Positions 58,262-64,000 of a DNA stretch of 64,000 nt are shown here, piece by piece; the first letter of the stretch is position 1; every line of letters starts with the position of its first letter. Position numbers and translations under genes: made by a program. The notes beneath the pieces were generated by a model, which did not search any database, was not told where the DNA came from, and saw nothing but the letters and a program-made list of their open reading frames with translations. This DNA is from Durusdinium trenchii (lineage: Eukaryota > Sar > Dinophyceae > Suessiales > Symbiodiniaceae). The stretch lies in NCBI GenBank assembly GCA_963970005.1, contig CAXAMN010014113.1, positions 92,914-156,913 of the forward strand. The letters are read 5' to 3'.

Positions 58262-58789
58262 GCAGATCATGACAAGAAGCTCCCTGGCACTTTGCCGCCT
58301 GACGCGCTGAAGACACATGGCACGGCACGTGAGCGCTGGCACCGCGCGTCAGTCAGCGCCAAGAGCGAACGCGTGGGCCACGTTTTCGGCGCAAAGGTGT
58401 GGTTGAAATGGGAACAGCATCAGAGTTTTTGTGAGAAAGAAGAACTGGGTGGGATGCTCCAACATCCTAAACAATCAGTCCAAACAATCTGATCCTGTGG
58501 GGATGATTTCTGATAAGACACCTGGAATGATGCTGGCTTGTAGCCCACATTGGCCGTCCCATCCGTGTCGCACCCACGCGTTCGCCGTCAGGAAGACCAT
58601 TGGGCCGGACGATGGGAACCCACAGGGCTGGAACCGCACGCGCCGCTGCGACCAAGATCAGCTGCCACGATGCCAACTCTGCGAGGCCCACGGGCGGTCA
58701 GCGTGGCGTGGCGTGGCGTGGGCCACGCTGGGTGCCTGGGCCACACCGTGGTCGGCGCAGCTCGGGCCGAGCCGGGGAAGATGCGAAGG
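58262..58789 (+). CDS. Two exons of an unidentified plus-strand gene
   Basis: Exon 58262-58396 follows cgacgacag and gives exactly 45 codons, ADHDKKLPGTLPPDALKTHG, then TARERWHRASVSAKSERVGH, before AAAG|GTGTGG. Exon 58592-58789 follows cgccgtcag and is open in two frames to CGAAGG|GTGAGA: EDHWAGRWEPTGLEPHAPLR (66 codons, phase 0) or one containing CDQDQLPRCQLCEAHGRSAW. The first exon is the stronger. Function unknown. Confidence 0.4.
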
Positions 58790-59353
58790 GTGAGAGGGCT
58801 TCAGGCGTGCATGGAAGAAGGAAGAAGCTCCATTGAGGATTATTGAGGGCTTATGCGTTTTTTTTTTGCGGTATACGGATACTGTATAGTTATACTACTC
58901 TTAGCTCCGGGGAGATTGACATGGAATCCGAAGCAGTATCCCATTTGCAAAAGGCTCCTTTACAAGCCGTGGGTTTCGCGTTACTTTCAATGTCGGCTCA
59001 AGTTGTTTTGCGTCATGCCATGCAACAAAACTCTTCACTGCATATCACTGCATCTGTTCAACATCAGTTCTTATGTTGACATGATGCAGTTGCAGCATTC
59101 TTGTCGGGTCCGTCCGGCCGTTTTGGGGTCCCCTTTCGGCTTCCCCCAAAGGAAACACCACCCACACCCGTGCCCATGTCGTCCTGCTTTCCTACTTTTC
59201 TCCATGTCATTTGTTGAGGCGGTTCTTTCAGTGAAATCAATGTAGGCATATCTTACATCGATGACGACACACTCCGTTGGGGCTAGGCTCCACACTCCGA
59301 CAGGACCGCCCTGGGACCGCGATGCTTCTCATCCACGCGATCGATCTTGGCAG

Positions 59354-60586
59354 GGCGTGGGCGGGATGGCCTTTGGCGATCGCAACGAGGAGATCGTCCT
59401 CACGTGCCTGGGAGTGGCGGACACCGCCCAGTCGTGCGGTGAGGGGGGGTCGGGCTGGGAGATGGGTTCGAAGTATTGGAAGATGTAGAATGAAGATGTT
59501 AAGGTCAACAGGGTAAGACTGCTTAGGGTTATAAATAGTTTGAGGTAGGCTTAGTTTGGTATGTCACCGAAGCTTTTGAGTGGGGGGAAGATAGGTGGGG
59601 CTTGCCAAGCAACCGCAACAAGTGCAAAGTCCAGATCGCGGTATACTACGATATTTCGTTCGGTAGCAGAGAGAGAGAGACATCCTCTTCCCCACTTTTC
59701 ATTTCGATCAGTTTCCTTAATATATAAACAACATACTTGTGAAACACAAACAACCCACCACTACGGGGTATACTGAATGGCAACAAGCTAAGCCCAAGAC
59801 TCAGCCCAAGACCACTGAAGCCGATGTACTCCTTATTAGGATATTGACAGAGTATCGTTGCGGAGGGTCACTGTCACCCCAGACAAAGCTTGTTGGTTCG
59901 GCGGTTTTTGTGAATGTTCGTTTAGACTGCTGAACGTATTTCCAGGGTTCCAGCATTTTTCTTGCGACAAAGCTCAAATCAGAAAGAGTCTTCTAGCTCA
60001 ATGGTTCTTCACTCAAGGTATGTCTATCAGCCATTGTGATTGTGGATATATACAATTAATTATACAAGTGAATAGATCAGTGATTGGATCAACACTAAGA
60101 TGGGGTCTCTACTACTTGCCCGGCCGAAGGAAGTAGGATGAAAAGGGACGAAAGGGGAGTGTTGGGTCCAAGTAATTGGCCGCAAGGAGAACAGCTTGGG
60201 TCTGTCCGAACTTACATGTAACAGTTGGTTTTTTTGAATCACTACTTTAGAGAAAGGCCTCTATGCTTACTAACGACTACTAACGATCATCATCCACTGT
60301 TACTGTTAATGGGATAGAGCCAAAGTTCTAGCACAGCATGTGCTCCCAAGAACTTCACGATGTGCTCCTTTTGTTTCAGGTTCACATGCGATTGTCGCCC
60401 CTTTTGCATTCGATGGTTTTCCCCAAAAACCGTCTTCGGTTTGTCTATCCTCGCTTAGGCCCTGCGAGGTCGTGGCCAATGCCAGTGAGGTGGATCCCCA
60501 GACGGTGGCGCTCCTCGCTCGCGCTTGCGGAGCCGTCGCCCCCGCGAAGCAAGAGCAAAGCGAACACGCCGAGACGGTGGACGGTG
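59354..60586 (+). CDS. Two exons of an unidentified plus-strand gene
   Basis: Exon 59354-59438 follows tcttggcag and gives GVGGMAFGDRNEEIVLTCLG then VADTAQSC, before TGCG|GTGAGG. Exon 60459-60586 follows cctcgcttag and gives 42 codons, PCEVVANASEVDPQTVALLA then RACGAVAPAKQEQSEHAE, before GGTG|GTTGTT. Both have very high GC at third positions. Their phases do not join directly, so at least one exon lies between. Confidence 0.45.
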
Positions 60587-61124
60587 GTTGTTTCTTGGTC
60601 TTTTTCCAGGTATAGTGGGATGTTGGAAAAGAACTATAGTTTCGGGTAGAAACACCTCAGTTTTCCACCGTGTTGTAGTTTGACCAAATAGACAGGACGA
60701 CATTTTGAGGATCCAAACATTTAAGTATGCAAACGTAGTGCCTCGGACGGCACTGCCATCGAACTATCAAGTGCAGTCGACATGACAAGAAACACTGTCG
60801 TATCTATTTTGGGAGCACGATGCTTTTTTGGACGTCGTATGACGTATCGTGCGTTTGGTATTATTTGTCTTGACTTGTCCGTGGCAATAATGCCTTGAGT
60901 GTGGGTCCAATTCTTGGGCTCTCCAGAATCTATACCAACCCTGGTTGCAGATAGAGACCCGAACTGCTGACCATATTTACAAGCCACAAACCATCTACAA
61001 CTCTTGACTCGAGTTCTAGCAGTCGCTGCACAATGGTATCATAAGTACAAACAACATGTCACCTTCACGTGGATGTGCGTCGCGTTAGCAAACTTGTGCT
61101 CGTGCGTACGTTGACATCTGGCGA

Positions 61125-61260
61125 ATGAGAACACCTGTCAGGAAGCCCTCATTATACCCCGTGTACCTGAGAGCACCTGTACCATTCGCACAAGGAAACC
61201 CTCATTCGACAGGTGCTCTCATCTTGTGCCCTGTCAGGAAGCCCTTGTACCCGAAGCAGT
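61125..61260. repeat. Interleaved direct and inverted repeats around cacctgtcaggaagccc
   Basis: gagaacacctgtcaggaagc (61,126) recurs as ccctgtcaggaagccctt (61,230), with aggaaaccctcatt between. gacaggtgctctcat (61,208) is an inverted relative of atgagaacacctgtc. The segment can form alternative hairpins. Confidence 0.5.
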
Positions 61261-62870
61261 TCACTATCAGGCGCAAGGATGGCAAACAGGGTGGCTATTC
61301 CGACACCCTGATCGGAGCTTTGGCAGGATGGCAGGGACATCGAGATACATCGAGTGTGGAAACGGAACATGGGGCCGGTGTTCTTGTTATGGTCAAAGGT
61401 GTTGGAGCGATAGACCCCGAAAGTGGTCATTCTGTTTATAAAATCGATTGGACGTGTACCATTACATACTTTCAATCCACACCTCTGACTTCGGAGTAGT
61501 GGGCTGCAAGTGAAAAGCCTTCGAGGTTGTGCACCGATTTCCAGTGCCCCGAAGAAATGGATGGGCGTGTCGATGTCCAGTGCCCGGTCGATCTCAAGAG
61601 CACAAGTTGAGACCGATTCTGTTTCAGAGTGTTCACCTATAGCTGGCTACAGGTTAGAGAGAGATCGCCAGACATAGCCAACAAAACACCTGTATGGAGG
61701 ATTGAACCCGTTTTAGAGTATCGATGTCCAGGTTCCCTGTCGTCGACACCATAATTCTTGTAAACCTGGCAGTCCTCGCTTGTCCTCGCTGCGCCAGACT
61801 CAGGATGGAAGACCGATCCCTTCTGCTTTGGCTTTTTTTCCGCAGAACGACTCCACGCTCCTTGGCCCCGCGTGTTTTTTCAACGCGGTGATGTGGGCGC
61901 CAAGCATGACGCCGACCTAAACAAGACGACAACATTGGGCCGACCTTGGTTTCGATGGGTCATTTATTGAATGGGTTTGGAGTCTACTGGGGATTTGTGC
62001 CACTTCCAGATTCCATGGACGTCCATGAGCTAGGCACTGCATGGACTGTCATGTTCTCTAACAAAACAACTCGCTTCAATCCTGATACATTCGTATCCAA
62101 ATGTCTCAAAGCAAACCGACATGGATCACTTTCCGAATCTTGTGGATGCTTCTTGGCCGAGACTTGGATCCCGATTCACAGACTTGCAGAGCAAGTATGA
62201 GCAAGTAGTGCTTCTACAGAAGCCACACCTGTTCCGGTCATGGCAGCTTTTCTAAGGAAACCTATGTGCTACCGCAGTGAGGACTGACCGCAGGGAAGGC
62301 CGCATGCTGTTCCAAACAAGACCTACCCGCTGGCTAGGTTTCATTACCTGACTCCCAAGAAGTTGTTCGTTGATCATCTGACGTTCTTTCGGGAGGAGTT
62401 GATTCCGACCAACGTTCTTGGTGGCCGAGAACAGTGTGATCCCCCACTGGTAGGTACTCAAGAAGAGAGTTTTGTTTGGTATTTCCTTTGAAACAACGGT
62501 GGTTGGGGTGATCTTCCCCAATGGGGCACATATCTAGATAGAGAGGTGAGGCCTGGTTTCAAGAAGTTGGATATGTTCTTTCTACTGTATCTATTTCTGC
62601 TTTGGTCCACACACACACATGCACCGAATGGGTTCCCCGGGCTGACGAGGAGTCCATTAGGGTATGGCGACTGCATCAGGTTTTCCTCACAGGCTAAACA
62701 CCAGCCCCCCCGAGCAGGGTGAACATGTCCCTCCAAAGAAGTTTCTCCCTAAATGGAACGCTGTAAATCAGTGAACTTGTTTCAGAACAGGCGAAAAGAA
62801 CCACGGATAAAACCTTGCCAAGCTTACTGCCAGCAGAGAAGACATGGGTGTCGAATCCTGCCTACCCCAG

Positions 62871-63715
62871 GACGCCCTAGTGAAGTACTACGACATCGAG
62901 CGGGAGGCACAACGTGCAGATTATACCATCCACAATGGCGGGCTGCCGGGGGCCCCAGGATTTGGCGGGAGGTGACCAAGCTGGACCTGGCATCGTCCCC
63001 TTCCTTCCAGATTTGTTTAATCTAATTACACTGTCCTGGAATATTCCTGAAGTGGATGGCATGGCCTTGGATGACCTTGGATGACCTGCCCAACAATCTT
63101 CCTTTGCATCAGAGCAGCCCAGGGTCGAATACCAAGCACCCCCTGCTCAAGAAGCACTGGATGAGCAGAGCGCCATGCTATGACCATGGCCACGCGCGGT
63201 TCGAGCACTCGACCATTTGCTGCTGAGGTTCTCGCTCTTCCCGAACATCACTTCGACCATCCTGCACGTGCAAGAACAGATGTGGATCCAGAATGATGCT
63301 TTTCTCTGCTTGTTGTTCGTCCACAGGAGTCTCTTTATCTTGGGGGGGAAGTGAGGTCGGAAGAACGGCAGGGTTTCTGTTGTATGTTCACGTGCGTTTG
63401 ATGAAGATATGACGGATGAAGCGCATGGCCTTCGGATGCACGGTATATCTTTAGAAACACATGTCGTTCGACACACTCTTCTTCCTGCCAGTACAAGCTC
63501 TATACCGACAAGTCTGACACCTCTCTCCAACAAACATCAAGTGGACAATGTGACAATGGGTGCTTCGAGGACCACTTTACTATCCACTTCCATGCTCGTT
63601 GGAGGGAGGCTATCCTGTCCCGCTGACTTGAACTGAGGACCTGTGGGGCGTCAAGCAGTGCATTTGCGCGAACCCCTCGGGCAACCACTGTACCAATCCA
63701 CCCTGCAAAGCCTTT
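62871..63715 (+). CDS. Exons of an unidentified plus-strand gene, including a Cys-rich exon
   Basis: Exon 62871-62971 follows cctaccccag and gives DALVKYYDIEREAQRADYTI then HNGGLPGAPGFGG, ending GGGAG|GTGACC. A possible exon at 63113-63226 reads SSPGSNTKHPLLKKHWMSRA and ends in a stop. Exon 63638-63715 follows gaactgag and gives exactly 26 codons, DLWGVKQCICANPSGNHCTN then PPCKAF, before GCCTTT|GTGACT. Its four cysteines in C-x-C-x7-C-x4-C spacing could bind metal or form disulfides. Function and linkage of these exons are unknown. Confidence 0.45.
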
Positions 63716-64000
63716 GTGACTTGCTTGAAGAGGAAGTTGGCTGTGCAGTCTTGGAATTCAAAGCTGATGAAGGTCAACGTGGATACCCTGCTATTGTTAT
63801 GAATTACACAAGTGAAATATGACTCGGGAACCCGTAGATTTTTTGCTTCTTGCTATTACTAGAAAGCAATTACCCGGGTCATTATGCCATCGCCCGGTTT
63901 TCACGGCCAGAATCCTAGTCCCGTCCTGGGTGGGACTAAGAAAGACATCGCCTTGTAGGATGTTGTGGGGACTGCTATGCCACCTTGCTCCAATTCGTTT
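63716..64000. other. End of window, no exon seen
   Basis: After the GT donor at 63716 the sequence looks intronic. I see no acceptor with an open frame before the window ends. Confidence 0.4.

Noticed and set aside
1-64000. Relict spliced-leader sequences marking reinserted cDNAs
   Set aside because: I looked for a ccatttttggctcaag-like word on both strands while reading and did not see one; all recognised genes keep introns, so none looks like a retroposed cDNA. A computed search would be decisive.
1-64000. Bacterial or organellar origin of the window
   Set aside because: Dense short exons, AG acceptors with GT/GC/GA donors and no operon-like ORFs rule this out.

Overview
The window reads as nuclear DNA of a dinoflagellate, most likely Symbiodiniaceae. 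Coding sequence is cut into many short exons (about 35-700 nt), no long intact ORF exists, and introns run to several kb. Introns end in AG, while the 5' splice sites are GT, GC or GA, a mixture known from dinoflagellates. The recognisable families also fit: a C5 cytosine methyltransferase with FPCTPFS, a DNMT-adjacent RNase-H-like 'GHTHED' protein, and a terC gene. All gene models were rebuilt by eye from splice sites, reading phase and protein motifs; no search was run.

Layout. 1-5.5 kb: no supported gene. 5.5-9.7 kb: fragments of an unidentified plus-strand gene, with one very exon-like segment on the minus strand inside it. 9.9-11.7 kb: inverted repeats and an AT-rich low-complexity spacer where plus genes (left) and minus genes (right) converge. 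12.0-31.4 kb: a minus-strand cluster read right to left. It holds a fragment of an unknown gene (31.05-31.39 kb), a nearly complete 15-exon C5 DNA methyltransferase gene (30.28 to 27.51 kb, about 470 aa), and a very long, roughly 46-exon gene (27.36 to 11.99 kb, possibly about 2,500 aa if it is one gene). The long gene starts with an RNase-H/DDE-transposase-like region (DUF7869-type by memory) and ends in an acidic DEPA-repeat and Lys-rich tail. 31.7-33.1 kb: a divergent spacer. 33.2-45.6 kb: a plus-strand terC-family membrane protein gene whose exon ends are almost all GC or GA rather than GT; one of its introns contains a two-exon coding-like block that starts MGC and carries a PP1-docking-like KHVNF motif. 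47.5-64 kb: many convincing plus-strand exons of one or more unidentified genes, including one exon resembling an EngA/Der-type GTPase segment.

The most interesting element is the head-to-tail pair of a DNA methyltransferase and a transposase-like protein, both with acidic serine-rich N-termini. It could be a domesticated or mobile methylation-plus-transposition module. A perfect 38-bp palindrome lies in the exon that encodes the conserved GHTHED motif. Short repeats, hairpins and fold-back elements are spread through introns and spacers.
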